Counted from the stretch's first letter, positions 45,800 to 57,330 are shown. The stretch is 64,000 bases of DNA from Anomaloglossus baeobatrachus (GCF_048569485.1 NC_134355.1:561341642-561405641); one strand, 5' to 3'. Translations and numbers: made by a program. Notes: generated by a model from the letters alone, not told the origin.

Positions 45800-46355
45800 T
45801 TGTAGTAATGCTCCCCATCCTTCTGCCCTGTAATAATGTGCCCATCCTTGTGCCCTGCAGTAATGTACCCCATCCTTGTGCCCTGTAGTAACATGCCCAT
45901 CCTTGTGCCCTGTAGTAATATGGCCATCTTTATCCCCGCAGTAATGTCCCCATCATTGTGTCCTGTAGTAATTTCCCCCATCTTTGTCCACTGTAGTAAT
46001 GTGCCCATCCTTGTGCCCTGTAGTAATGTCCCCCATCCTTGTGCCCTGTAGTAATATGGCCATCCTTATCCCTGCAGTAATGTCCCCATCCTTGTGTCTT
46101 GTAGTAATGTCCCCCATATTTGTCCTAGGTAGTAATATCCCCATCATTGTGTCCTGTAGTAATGTCCCCCAGCTTTGTCCTCTGTAGTAATGTGCCCATC
46201 CTTGTGCCCTGTAGTAATGTCCCCCATCCTTGTGCCCTGTAGTAATATGGCCATCCTTATGCCCTGCAGTAATGTCCCCATCCATGTGCCCTGTAGTAAT
46301 GTCTCCCATCCTTATGCCCTTTAGTAATGTTCCCCATCCTTGTGCCCTGTAGTAA
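45800..46355 (+). repeat. 27-bp minisatellite with higher-order pattern
   Basis: About 20 units of TAGTAATGTGCCCATCCTTG plus TGCCCTG. Blocks of variant units (AATATGGCCATCCTTATCCC, then GCAGTAATGTCCCCATC) recur in the same order, giving a higher-order repeat. Frames here are low-complexity. Confidence 0.9.
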
Positions 46356-47042
46356 AAAAAAAAGACTCTTTTCTTCTGTCCTTGGTTCTCACGGTGCCCT
46401 TGTACGTGCCCACGATCAGTAATTGCAGCGTTTTGGACGCAGCATGCTTCAGCTGCTTCAGCATGCTTCTAGAAATCCCATGCTCACTGTGCTTGTTTTT
46501 TCCGCAGCAAACACTGACATGCTGCAGAGTCGCAAGCGTCCTTCACAGGGAGAACAGAAGAGAAAGTCCGCAGGTGCCCAATCCCGGATCGTGGGCATGA
46601 GCAGCTGCTGTCTCCTGCGGAGGAGACTTGCGGCCCCGCAGGTCAGGACCCGCCATGTCCAGAGCACAGCGGGTCCTGATTGTGAGCACATACCTGCCTC
46701 TTGCGGCCCTCAGACCCTGTGATGATCGCAGCCTGATGCAAGGAGCTGGCGCCAGCAATGCTTTACTTCCTTAAGTTTGAATCGTTTGCGGCGCCGCGGA
46801 GCTCTAAGCACTATACCAATGGCAGCAGCCGGCCAATCAGAGGCGAGGAGGTGATGTCATACACCGGCAACTGCCATTGGTATAGTGCATAGATCTCTGT
46901 GGCGCCGCAAATGGTTCAAAGAAAGTAAAGCCCTGCCAGCGCCGCTCCCTGCATTGGGCCACGATCATCAAAGGGTCTGTGGGCCGCAAAAGGCAGCCTA
47001 GGGGACCGCATGCGGCCTGCAGGCCTGTTTTTGAGACCTCTG

Positions 47043-47599
47043 ATATACCGTAGATCTTTGAATCAATTAGTACCATGCACTCAATAGAGTGGCATTAGAT
47101 GGATGGACGGCATGTAAATTATTGCAGACGTTTACTGATCCGATAGAGGAGACTAAACTATGGGATAACCATCAATACGCACATGTATTATCCCTAATGG
47201 GGTTACACTTCTGGAAGCAACTTGGAGTCACATTTTTGCAGTGAAGTGTTTCCTTTCTTTGGCCAAATGCAAACCCAATTATCCCATGTTCAGCCTTTTA
47301 TAGGTATTTGCAATTTAGGCATGTAGTCACATTTCATTACCTTAGCCTAGACAAAGAGCACCATGATACCCTTTGATAACAGTATGTAAAATATAAGGCC
47401 CTATGGGTATAGTGTTAGCACTTTATATACATCTACTGCCTGTCATGATCTTCTGTATAATACTGTTTGACTTTTTGTTAAGGGTTAATGTCAGAGTTCA
47501 ATGCCTGTATTAAAGGCAATCTGTCATAGTGTATGTAAACTTTTGACTTTGCAGAAAGTAATAAAAATGCCTTAAAACATTCTCTCTCATTATTCTGGC
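47043..47599. other. No gene seen
   Basis: Unique-looking AT-rich sequence between the hAT and the Gmr1-like element. Confidence 0.5.
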
Positions 47600-48873
47600 T
47601 GTCACAAACCACCGGGGGGGTCACTCAGAAATCCCCCGCGCTGGCTACCCGTACGTCACGATCGGGGGGTAACAAGTGGGGGTCACCCCTCCTTTATACC
47701 TCCCGACCGACAGACAGAGCACGTGACGCGCTCTCTAGCGCCCCTCTTATAGTCAGGCCAATTATGGAATTGCCCGACAATAAGCAAGGAGGCCGCTATA
47801 CTACTTATGCCGATTATTGAAGGGTCCCCGGTGAGAGTAGGGTATATATTCCCCCGACCTCCGCGGGCGGAATATATAAAACCTCCCCGAATCTCACTGG
47901 CCTCCCCACAATAATCCTTGGCACAACTCGCTGCCACCAACCGCTTCACGGTAACTATTAGCCGAACACACAGACGTGGGATTCAAGATCGAGATAACAG
48001 AACAGCCCAAGATTAATTATATAATTTAATCAGCCTAAAGCCACACTAGAACTACAATATATACAATAGGGAATCTACAGAATATACATATGTCAGAGTA
48101 CAGTTACAGATAAAGCATGTTTTACAAACAGGTATGCAATTCAATCAGTTACCTTGTGCGTCTGGCCACAGGGGGGCGCTGTAGACCAGGTTTCTAGGAA
48201 CTCCCACAGATGTTTCCTGCACGTGACCCCCAGCGAAAGAACACTGGAAAATGGCCGAAGTAGGGTTATCAACCTGGGCAAATCCAGGTCCCCTCCTACC
48301 TTAGTGACCTCAGAGGGAGCACTGCTCCACCCCTGGCTGGAGTTATGGACAAAATCCACAACATGGAATATGGCCATAACTTGGCCTGGGAGCGTCGTAG
48401 GCGGACGCCGACGCTCTCATTGTGACAGCTATGAATTTAGCTACAGAACGAGAGGACTCATGACTTGTCTACTAGTTCCACATTGGCTGATATCACGCCT
48501 GGGGTATTTCTCAAGCTCCCGCTCCCATAAAAAAGGTGTGCCAGCATCGTCCGCATGCGAAAACACCATTTTTATGGTTGCCGTATTTATCGTAAATATG
48601 GCTTGCGAGATGAACCATTTTTTACTGGAGTCGTTCTGTCTGGCTAGTTCCAAAGCCTTATAATGAGATACAACTCTTGTTACAGGGTGACGGCAGGGAG
48701 TCATCCTGTGTCCTTTGTTCCCACATCACCTAATTTCCATATCACAGGAGATGGCCATGGGATGGGTTGCTAAACAAGTTGTGTGAAGGAAAGGGGGGGT
48801 GACACCAGGAGAGGGCTTCCTGACATAACTTGAATATCATGATTTATCGTCATATCTCCGGATTTACCTCACA
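47600..48873 (-). repeat. 3' LTR of the Gmr1-like element
   Basis: 1274 bp. In element orientation it begins TGTGAGGTAAATCC and ends GGTTTGTGACA. Confidence 0.95.
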
Positions 48874-51800
48874 CCTCCCCCCTCTTGAGGGCGCTAGGGG
48901 GCAGCACACTCCGGTGTTCCCCCGTGCGCCCGTCCGCGACCTCTCCTTGTCGGGACAGCCCGTCTGCGTTACCGTGGTCACGGCCCCTTTTGTGGCGAAT
49001 GGTGAAGTTGTATTGCTGGAGCGCAAGGCTCCATCGCAACAGTCGCCCATTCGTCCCAGAGACGGTGTGCAACCAGCTGAGGGGGTTGTGGTCCGTCTCC
49101 ACGATGAAGTGGCGCCCGTATAGATAGGGTTGCAGACGCTGCAGGGCCCACACTATGGCCAGGCACTCCTTCTCCATTGTGGAATAGGCCACTTCCCTCG
49201 GTAACAGCTTCCTGCTCAGGTACAAGACTGGGTGCTCTTGGCTCGCAGAGTCCACCTGGCTGAGCACCGCACCGAGGCCGAAGTCACTGGCGTCGGTCTG
49301 TACTACAAACGGCCGCGTGAAGTCGGCTGCCTGTAGCACGGGCGGGCTGGACAGGGCGTCCTTTAGGGCCCGGAAGGCTGTCTCGCAGTCCATTGTCCAA
49401 TCGACTGCAGAGGGCAGCTTCTTCTTGGTGAGGTCCGTCAGGGGCTTTGCCAGGCTACTATAGCATGGAACAAACCTCCTATAGTACCCAGCGGTCCCCA
49501 AGAAGGACATCACCTGCTTCTTGGTCCTGGGGGTGGGCCATGATGCGATGGCCTCCACTTTCTCAGGCTCGGGCTTCAGTGTTCCCCCGCCTACCCGGTG
49601 ACCGAGGTACTGGACCTCGCTCATGGCCAGCTGACACTTGCCCGGCTTGATGGTCAAACCTGCCCGGTGGACCCGCCTGAGCACCTGTGCTAGATGCTCT
49701 AGGTGATCTTCCCAGGTGGGACTGAAGACGGCAATGTCATCCAGGTACGCGGCCGCGTACCCTTCAAGTCCCTTGAGCAGGGTGTTGACCATCCGCTGGA
49801 AAGTGGCAGGGGCATTCCTCATCCCGAATGGCATCACCGTGGACTCGTACAGTCCAAATGGGGTAATAAAGGCAGAGCGTTCCCTGGCCTTGCGAGTCAG
49901 GGGGATCTGCCAATATCCCCGGCTCAGGTCCATGATGGTCAGGTACTGAGCCCCGGCCAACTGATCGAGCAGGTCATCGATGCGTGGCATTGGGTACGCA
50001 TCGGCGACCGTGACAGCATTGAGCCCCCTGTAGTCCACGCAGAACCGAGTGGTTCGGTCCTTCTTAGGGACGAGGACTACAGGCGAGGCCCAAGCGCTGT
50101 TGGATGCCTGGATCACCCCCAGCTTCAGCATCTCGTCAATCTCCTGGCGCATGTGTTGCTGCACCTCCAGGGAGACCCGATATGCTGAACGCCGGATCGG
50201 GGGATGATCCCCAGTGTCCACGTGATTGACAGCCAAGTCAGTCCTTCCGGGCTGGTTGGTAAACAACCCCCGGAAGGGGTGTAGGGTGGCCCACAGCTGG
50301 GACCGTTGGTCCTCCAAGAGCTGGTGGCCAACCTCCACATCCTCAATGGATCCGCCTGCCCTAACCTGGGCTAGCATATCCAAGAGGGTTTCCGCTTCTC
50401 CCTCCTCGGGCAGGTTGCACACGGGGAGCGCACATGCCTCCCGCTCATGATGTGCCTTCATCATGTTCACATGGAAGGGCTTCCGCCTTCCACGGGCAGG
50501 GTCCAGGGTGACCAGGTACGTCACAGGGTTGAGCTGCTGGTACACGAGGTATGGGCCTTCCCAGGCTGCCTGAAGCTTGTCCTGTGGTACGGGGACCAGT
50601 ACCCACACCTTTTGACCCACTTGGTAGGTCCTCTCACAAGCGTTCTGGTCGTACCAACGCTTCTGATCGGCCTGGGCTTGAGCCATATTGTCGTGTACCA
50701 GTTGCGTCAAGGCCTGCATTTTGTCCCGGAAGCGCATGACATACTCGATAACCGACACTCCAGGGGTGGCCAAATCCCCTTCCCAAGCCTCTTTCACCAG
50801 AGCCAGGGGGCCCCGCACACGTCGCCCGTACAGGAGCTCAAACGGTGAGAATCCTGTTGAGGCCTGTGGAACCTCCCGGTAAGCAAATAACAGGTGTGGG
50901 AGATACCGCTCCCAGTCACGCCCATGGGAGTCGACCAACATCTTAAGCATCTGCTTTAAGGTGCCATTGAACCGCTCGCACAGGCCATTAGTCTGTGGAT
51001 GGTACGGGCTGGCCACCAGATGTCGCACCTGGACCTGCTTACAGAGGGCCTCCATCAGCTGGGACATGAATTGGGTCCCCCGGTCAGTGAGCATTTCCTG
51101 GGGAAAACCCACTCGGGAGAAAATCTCCAGCAATGCGGTGGCCACCTTGTCAGCCCGAATGGACGACAAGGCCACTGCTTCTGGGTACCGGGTGGCATAG
51201 TCCACTACCGTCAGTATGAAGCGTTTCCCGGAGCTGCTGGGGATGGCCAGCGGGCCGACCAGATCCGCAGCCACCCTCCTGAAAGGCTCATCGATGATTG
51301 GCAGAGATACTAGTGGGGCTTTGGGGTGTGGCCCCGCCTTCCCCACTCTCTGACAGGTTTCACACGAACGGCAGTAGGCAGCCACATCGGCCCCCATTTT
51401 TGGCCAGTAGAAATGCTGGTTTAACCTGGCCTTGGTCTTAGCGATCCCTAGGTGTCCGGCCATCGGAATCTCATGTGCGATCCGCAACAACTCCGTCCGG
51501 AACGGATAGGGTACCACCAACTGTCGGTCCCTGGGCCACGCCTCCGGTGAACCCTGCTGGACCGTGGCCCGGTACAGCCGTCCTTGGTCCCAGACCACTC
51601 GCTCCGGGTCCGAGTCCGAGGGAGGCTGGGCCGCCTGCTCCTTAAGAGCTTTCAGGCTGTCGTCAGCTTCTAACGCTGCCTGAAACCCCTGACTAGATGT
51701 GGCCAGAATCGACGAGACTGTCACATCTTCGGTCAGTACCCCGGGACCTGTGTCCTGGCCTCCACCTGACTCGGCTGCCACTTGGTCAGAAGGGGAAGAG

Positions 51801-53977
51801 CTATCGGACCTCCGGGAGGCCCCTTGGCTTCCAGCACTCCCACTGCGGGTGACAGCGGCCACAGCCGCTGCGACCGTGGGTCGTGCCTGCTCCTCCTCCG
51901 TTCCTGACCAAGTCGCCGGTTCAGGCAGACCTACCTGGCTTCCTGACACCCCGGTTGTGGGGGAACCATGCACCGAGATCTTACCTGGGAGCACTTCCGC
52001 TCCTGGACCGGCCCCAATCTCACCTGCCTGTTCCCCTCCTGCAGCAACAGAACCCCGCTGTGAAATCTCTGGGGACCCCACATTTGCTGTGGTAGCCCCC
52101 ACCCCACACACTGGTCCTCCCCCTGCAGCACCCTGCTCTCTGCTTATCCCTGCAGAGGGCAACAGATCCCAGCTCACAGGCTGATTACTTGTAGAGGCAT
52201 TGTCACACCTTTCTCTGACCCCCTCCCCTGTCACAGCTGCAGCTGTGTGTGTGTCTATGGTGTCTATGCAAGCAGAAATATCAGAGTTCACTCCCTCCTC
52301 CCTTACATCATTCATAGATAACACATTAACATTGTCCGGAGGCATGTCAGTACTGGCTGAAGGTTCAGCCCTTGGTTGGGGCCCAAACTGGGAGGTTATC
52401 TGCCCCAAATCTGTCCCAAGTAGCACGTTTGCGGGGATCCGATCAGTTACCCCCACCTCCCTCACCCCTCGCCCTGCGCCCCAGTCCACATAAATGTCAG
52501 CAACAGGCAGCGCCGGGTCAATGCCTCCAATCCCGGAGACAGCGAGGGTTTTTCCAGGGATCAAGTCTTGGGGGGACACCATCTCCGGCCGCACCAGAGT
52601 CACCTCCGAGGCGCTGTCTCGCAGTCCTATGGTCACAGACCGGCCGACGGTGACAGGTTGGAAGCTGTCCAGGGACCTACCACCACCCCCACCCACACAA
52701 TACACCTTGGGCGGCCCTTGGGACGGGGACGGAGCCGGGGCCTTGGGACGCTGAGGGCACATGGCCTTGAAGTGTCCAGGTAGGTTGCACTGGTGGCACC
52801 GTCTTGGTTCTGCCACGGGCCTGGAGAGGGGAGTTGAGGGGGACACCCCCTGCAGTCTAGGGGCAGGTGGGGCAGTCGCAGAATTCATCTTACCCCCTCT
52901 CCAGGTGCTGCTGGTGGCTGCTCTCCTGGCTTCAGGAGCCCGATTGTTGGTGTAGTCATCGGCCAGGGCAGCTGTAGCCGTGGACCCCTTTGGCTTCTGG
53001 TCTCGGATGAACTGGCGGAGATCCTCAGGGCAGTTCCACAAGAGTTGCTCCGTGATGAACAAGTCCAGGATCTCCGGTCCGGTGGAAAGCTGCAGGCCTT
53101 GGGTCCAGTGGTCGGCAGCTCGGGCAAGTGCCCGCCTGTGGTCAGCCCAGGAGTCCTTTGGTCCCTTCTGTAGGCTCCGGAACTTCTTGCGGTAGGACTC
53201 TGGGGTGAGGTTGTACTGTTGGATCAGGGCCCGCTTGATGGTGTCGTAGCCCTGATCTGCCTCAGCAGGCAAGTCCCCAAGGATATCCAGGGCCTTACCC
53301 CTTAAACGGGGGGTCAGGTATTTGGCCCACTGCTCCTTGTCCAGATGGTGCTGCAAGCAAGTCCGTTCAAAAGCAGTCAAGAAAGAGTCCAAGTCTCCAT
53401 CCTTCTCCAGCACTGGGAAGTCCTCAACACGGACCTTTGGAAGTTTGGTGTCTTGAAGGTCACGTGTGGCTGATGAGGGCCGGAGCTGAGCTAGCTGCAG
53501 CTGGTGGTCACGGTCTGCCTGTTGCCGTCGCTCCGCAGCCTCACGCTCTGCCTGGCGCTCTTCACGCGCTGCCTGCCGCTCTGCCCTGCGCTCTGCCAGG
53601 AGTTCCTTGTAGCCCTCCTGGTCTCCAGCCTGGAGAAGGGCCATAGCCATTTGAAGAAGGCTATCCGAGCCTCCCAGGCTCGGTGGAATGGCACGTGGTG
53701 ATCTGCGGCCCGCTGCGGAGCCTGGTGATTCACTGTCCATTGCAGAGCGGAGGGCTGGCATCTGGCTTGTTGAGGACCCTTGGGCGAGCTCCTCCTCATT
53801 TTGTCCAGCAGTGCCAGGTTGTGCGATGTCCTCTGCAGAGCTGTTCTCTGGCGTCGGGCTCTTGGAGGGCTCGTGGACAACCTCCTCATTACTGTCCACA
53901 GCACCGTCCTCCCTCTCTTCGGCTCCTGCTTTAGCATTGGCCAGTTGCATAGCTCTGCTCCTGGTGCCATCAGCCAT
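48869..53977 (-). CDS. Gmr1-like Gag-Pol polyprotein, integrase before RT
   Basis: Single frame of 1702 residues. Residues 125-165 are a charged coiled coil. Residues 185-345 are capsid; 255-345 resemble the vertebrate SCAN domain, as known for Gmr1-like gag. The CCHC knuckle is at 394-407 (CHQCNLPGHFKAMC). A retropepsin-like region at 440-525 has DSAS near 453 rather than the usual DTG. Low-complexity linker 530-760. Integrase 800-1145: HHCC finger (H835, H842, C872, C875), catalytic D905, D965, E1001 with 35-residue spacing, and a GPY motif (WEGPYLV). Reverse transcriptase 1290-1460 with YLDD at 1411-1414. RNase H 1555-1675 starting VVQTDASDFGLGAV. As with other gypsy elements it should act in cytoplasmic particles and then integrate in the nucleus. 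Looks whole. Confidence 0.95.
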   Translation of the reverse strand: MADGTRSRAMQLANAKAGAEEREDGAVDSNEEVVHEPSKSPTPENSSAEDIAQPGTAGQNEEELAQGSSTSQMPALRSAMDSESPGSAAGRRSPRAIPPSLGGSDSLLQMAMALLQAGDQEGYKELLAERRAERQAAREERQAEREAAERRQQADRDHQLQLAQLRPSSATRDLQDTKLPKVRVEDFPVLEKDGDLDSFLTAFERTCLQHHLDKEQWAKYLTPRLRGKALDILGDLPAEADQGYDTIKRALIQQYNLTPESYRKKFRSLQKGPKDSWADHRRALARAADHWTQGLQLSTGPEILDLFITEQLLWNCPEDLRQFIRDQKPKGSTATAALADDYTNNRAPEARRAATSSTWRGGKMNSATAPPAPRLQGVSPSTPLSRPVAEPRRCHQCNLPGHFKAMCPQRPKAPAPSPSQGPPKVYCVGGGGGRSLDSFQPVTVGRSVTIGLRDSASEVTLVRPEMVSPQDLIPGKTLAVSGIGGIDPALPVADIYVDWGAGRGVREVGVTDRIPANVLLGTDLGQITSQFGPQPRAEPSASTDMPPDNVNVLSMNDVREEGVNSDISACIDTIDTHTAAAVTGEGVRERCDNASTSNQPVSWDLLPSAGISREQGAAGGGPVCGVGATTANVGSPEISQRGSVAAGGEQAGEIGAGPGAEVLPGKISVHGSPTTGVSGSQVGLPEPATWSGTEEEQARPTVAAAVAAVTRSGSAGSQGASRRSDSSSPSDQVAAESGGGQDTGPGVLTEDVTVSSILATSSQGFQAALEADDSLKALKEQAAQPPSDSDPERVVWDQGRLYRATVQQGSPEAWPRDRQLVVPYPFRTELLRIAHEIPMAGHLGIAKTKARLNQHFYWPKMGADVAAYCRSCETCQRVGKAGPHPKAPLVSLPIIDEPFRRVAADLVGPLAIPSSSGKRFILTVVDYATRYPEAVALSSIRADKVATALLEIFSRVGFPQEMLTDRGTQFMSQLMEALCKQVQVRHLVASPYHPQTNGLCERFNGTLKQMLKMLVDSHGRDWERYLPHLLFAYREVPQASTGFSPFELLYGRRVRGPLALVKEAWEGDLATPGVSVIEYVMRFRDKMQALTQLVHDNMAQAQADQKRWYDQNACERTYQVGQKVWVLVPVPQDKLQAAWEGPYLVYQQLNPVTYLVTLDPARGRRKPFHVNMMKAHHEREACALPVCNLPEEGEAETLLDMLAQVRAGGSIEDVEVGHQLLEDQRSQLWATLHPFRGLFTNQPGRTDLAVNHVDTGDHPPIRRSAYRVSLEVQQHMRQEIDEMLKLGVIQASNSAWASPVVLVPKKDRTTRFCVDYRGLNAVTVADAYPMPRIDDLLDQLAGAQYLTIMDLSRGYWQIPLTRKARERSAFITPFGLYESTVMPFGMRNAPATFQRMVNTLLKGLEGYAAAYLDDIAVFSPTWEDHLEHLAQVLRRVHRAGLTIKPGKCQLAMSEVQYLGHRVGGGTLKPEPEKVEAIASWPTPRTKKQVMSFLGTAGYYRRFVPCYSSLAKPLTDLTKKKLPSAVDWTMDCETAFRALKDALSSPPVLQAADFTRPFVVQTDASDFGLGAVLSQVDSASQEHPVLYLSRKLLPREVAYSTMEKECLAIVWALQRLQPYLYGRHFIVETDHNPLSWLHTVSGTNGRLLRWSLALQQYNFTIRHKRGRDHGNADGLSRQGEVADGRTGEHRSVLPPSALKRGEV

Positions 53978-54179
53978 TGTTGCAGACTTTGGTCACTGAC
54001 ACAGAACTGACACCTGATGCACCCACACACCTTACAGTATCTGCACTCTGACACTCTAGTGTTGAGCTAGTCTGAAGACCCCAGCAGCCACAGCTGCTGC
54101 AGGCAGTCTTTAGTGTCTGGGAGTATGGGTCTCACACTCACACACACTATTATCTCGATCCCACCGCTTGCCACCAATA

Positions 54180-55453
54180 TGTCACAAACCACCGGGGGGG
54201 TCACTCAGAAATCCCCCGCGCTGGCTACCCGTACGTCACGATCGGGGGGTAACAAGTGGGGGTCACCCCTCCTTTATACCTCCCGACCGACAGACAGAGC
54301 ACGTGACGCGCTCTCTAGCGCCCCTCTTATAGTCAGGCCAATTATGGAATTGCCCGACAATAAGCAAGGAGGCCGCTATACTACTTATGCCGATTATTGA
54401 AGGGTCCCCGGTGAGAGTAGGGTATATATTCCCCCGACCTCCGCGGGCGGAATATATAAAACCTCCCCGAATCTCACTGGCCTCCCCACAATAATCCTTG
54501 GCACAACTCGCTGCCACCAACCGCTTCACGGTAACTATTAGCCGAACACACAGACGTGGGATTCAAGATCGAGATAACAGAACAGCCCAAGATTAATTAT
54601 ATAATTTAATCAGCCTAAAGCCACACTAGAACTACAATATATACAATAGGGAATCTACAGAATATACATATGTCAGAGTACAGTTACAGATAAAGCATGT
54701 TTTACAAACAGGTATGCAATTCAATCAGTTACCTTGTGCGTCTGGCCACAGGGGGGCGCTGTAGACCAGGTTTCTAGGAACTCCCACAGATGTTTCCTGC
54801 ACGTGACCCCCAGCGAAAGAACACTGGAAAATGGCCGAAGTAGGGTTATCAACCTGGGCAAATCCAGGTCCCCTCCTACCTTAGTGACCTCAGAGGGAGC
54901 ACTGCTCCACCCCTGGCTGGAGTTATGGACAAAATCCACAACATGGAATATGGCCATAACTTGGCCTGGGAGCGTCGTAGGCGGACGCCGACGCTCTCAT
55001 TGTGACAGCTATGAATTTAGCTACAGAACGAGAGGACTCATGACTTGTCTACTAGTTCCACATTGGCTGATATCACGCCTGGGGTATTTCCCAAGCTCCC
55101 GCTCCCATAAAAAAGGTGTGCCAGCATCGTCCGCATGCGAAAACACCATTTTTATGGTTGCCGTATTTATCGTAAATATGGCTTGCGAGATGAACCATTT
55201 TTTACTGGAGTCGTTCTGTCTGGCTAGTTCCAGAGCCTTATAATGAGATACAACTCTTGTTACAGGGTGACGGCAGGGAGTCATCCTGTGTCCTTTGTTC
55301 CCACATCACCTAATTTCCATATCACAGGAGATGGCCATGGGATGGGTTGCTAAACAAGTTGTGTGAAGGAAAGGGGGGGTGACACCAGGAGAGGGCTTCC
55401 TGACATAACTTGAATATCATGATTTATCGTCATATCTCCGGATTTACCTCACA
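54180..55453 (-). repeat. 5' LTR of the Gmr1-like element
   Basis: 1274 bp, practically identical to the other LTR. It would contain promoter and polyadenylation signals; a GGAATATATAAAACC-like TATA context appears at about 54450-54465 on the plus strand. Confidence 0.95.
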
Positions 55454-55589
55454 CTGGCATTTGGCAAATATAAATAATTTTGGTTCCTAATTGACCTAAA
55501 ACGGGAAAGGTTTATTCTGATTTTCACGTCAGATAGTGAGAAAAACATGCATGTGTCTTTTTAGATAATGTATGTAAACTTCTAGTTTC

Positions 55590-56280
55590 AACTGTATCAC
55601 TGGGGAGGCTGAGGGTATATACAGCACTAGAGAGGGCTGCTTGCATATACAGCACTGAGGCATGTACAGCACTGGGGAGACTGGGGACACATGAAACACA
55701 GGGGAGGGCTGGGGACACATACAGCTCTGGGGTGACTGGGGGCACATACAACACTGGGGAGGGCTCAGTCATATACAACACTGGGGAAACTGGTGGCATA
55801 TACAGCACTGGAGAGGGCTGGGGCCACATTCAGGGCTGGGGTCATTTACAGCTCTTGGGTGACTGGGGGCACATCCAGCACTTGGGAGTGATCAGTCATA
55901 TATAGCACTGGGAAACTGGGGGCATATACAGCACTGGGGAGGGCTGAGGGCATATACAGCAATGTTGAGACTGGGGGCATATGCAGCACTGGAGAGGGCT
56001 TGGGTCATATATAGCACTTGGGAGGGATGGGTTCATATACATCACTGGGGAGAGCTGGGGTCATATACATCACTGGGGAGGGCTAGGGTCATATACAGCA
56101 CTAGGGACAATAATAGCACATACAGCATTGGGGAGGGCTGGGCTTATATACAGCACTGGGGACTGTGGGGGCACATACAGCACTGGGGAGGGCTGGGGTT
56201 ATATACAGCACTGGGGACTGTGTAGGCACATACAGCACTGGGGAGAGTAGGGGCACATATAGAACTTGGGAGAGCTGGGG
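55590..56280 (+). repeat. About 28-bp minisatellite
   Basis: Around 24 imperfect units of GGCATATACAGCACTGGGGA plus GGGCTGGG, with variants (TCATATACA, ACATACAGC). Frames reading WGHIQHWG-like repeats on the plus strand are products of the repeat. Confidence 0.9.
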
Positions 56281-56950
56281 TTGCTACTGCGCTCATCCAT
56301 TGTAAGACGGACGTGTATCATGTGCCAGCTCTGCCCGCAAAGTATATCCTCATGCTGGCACTGGCCAGCGTGAGGATGTAGTCATTGAATTCATGCACAC
56401 GCAGTGTTCAGTAGTGAATACTGCAAGTACATGCTTGCTGTACAAGTCGGGTTTTAAAGGGCCGGCAGCCGGAAAAATGTGGTTGCTGGCCCGAGCATTG
56501 CTGGTTCCGGGAATCTGTATGGGGGTCGCAGAAAAGGTCATTGTGGACCTGAGGTTCCCTACTCCTGGTGTAAAATGCAAATAAAACAAGAATGCAATGA
56601 TTTGAAGATCTCTTATAGCCATTTTCTTTCACAACAGAACATAGGACTGAGATCAGAAGGTGAGTGTTAGACATTTTGTAATTTAATTTAAAAAATTATT
56701 AATTTACAAATTGATGGCAGCAACACATCTCAAAAATTTGGAATCACGGTTAGCAAAAGATTGTAACGTGGTACTAATGAAAAAAAGCTAGAGGGTCAGT
56801 TTTTAACTTAGTCATATGACTGTGTATTAAGGACTTATTAGAGACCCAGAGCCTCTCAGAAGCAAAGATGGTCAGAGGTTACCAATCTGTAAATAACAGC
56901 ATCTAAAAAGTATGAAACAAGCAGAAAAATGTTCTTTAATGTAAATCACG
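56281..56950. other. No gene seen
   Basis: Transposon-like GC-richer sequence up to about 56580, then AT-rich. The short frame MHTQCSVVNTAS... has no recognisable homology. Confidence 0.4.
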
Positions 56951-57320
56951 GGGAAGACTATTCTCCTTGCGGAGACCTGACAAACCAGTCTGGCTTTCAG
57001 TGAGGGGACTTATAGCTACAATGCCCCTCTGGGAAATATTCAAATTGTCTCTCCAAGAAGGAGACAAACGCTAGCGCCACCTATTGGAAGTAGCAATCCT
57101 AAAAGTCAAAAGTGGCTTTTTAACAAGCCTTTTCATATGACTAAGGATTTATGCCAGATCAGAACCCCAATTTGCAGACACGGTGTTTCGGGGTGATTGC
57201 CCCTCGTCAGTGCAAAGTATGGGTGTCTGATCTGGCTTATGAGAAGCTATAGTGGTGACCACAGGGAAGACTATTCTCCTTGCGGAGACCTGACAAGCTA
57301 GTCTGGCTGTCGGTGAGGGG
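56950..57320 (+). repeat. Interspersed repeat with 60-bp direct repeats
   Basis: GAAGACTATTCTCCTTGCGG...GACTTATA at about 56952 returns at 57266. Between them lie the repeat shared with 40332 and GACACGGTGTTTCGGGGTGA / TTGCCCCTCGTCAGTG. Confidence 0.7.
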
Positions 57321-57330
57321 ACTTATAATA

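Larger units (their letters stand above)
45429..47042. mobile_element. hAT element with CAGGGGTCTCAAACTC terminus
   Basis: CAGGGGTCTCAAACTCAGCT at the left and GTTTTTGAGACCTCTG at the right are the inverted ends of a hAT (Charlie-like) class. Flanking ATATAGAC and ATATACCG agree at 5 of 8 bases, weak support for an old duplication. The interior holds an AT microsatellite and a minisatellite; no transposase is seen. Confidence 0.75.
47600..55453 (-). mobile_element. Gmr1-like Ty3/gypsy LTR retrotransposon, looks whole
   Basis: Two LTRs of 1274 bp each enclose one 1702-codon gag-pol frame on the minus strand. Integrase comes before reverse transcriptase, the order that sets Gmr1-like elements apart from other Ty3/gypsy families. 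The 5-bp duplication CTGGC is perfect (47595-47599 and 55454-55458). The LTRs show two differences that I noticed. Primer site TGGTGGCAAGCGGTGGGAT follows the 5' LTR and resembles the complement of a tRNA-Leu 3' end (from memory). AAGAGGGGGGAGG before the 3' LTR is the purine tract. The insertion is very recent. No break is visible. Confidence 0.95.

Noticed and set aside
55962-56250. Trp/His-rich repeat proteins
   Set aside because: Products of a 28-bp minisatellite.
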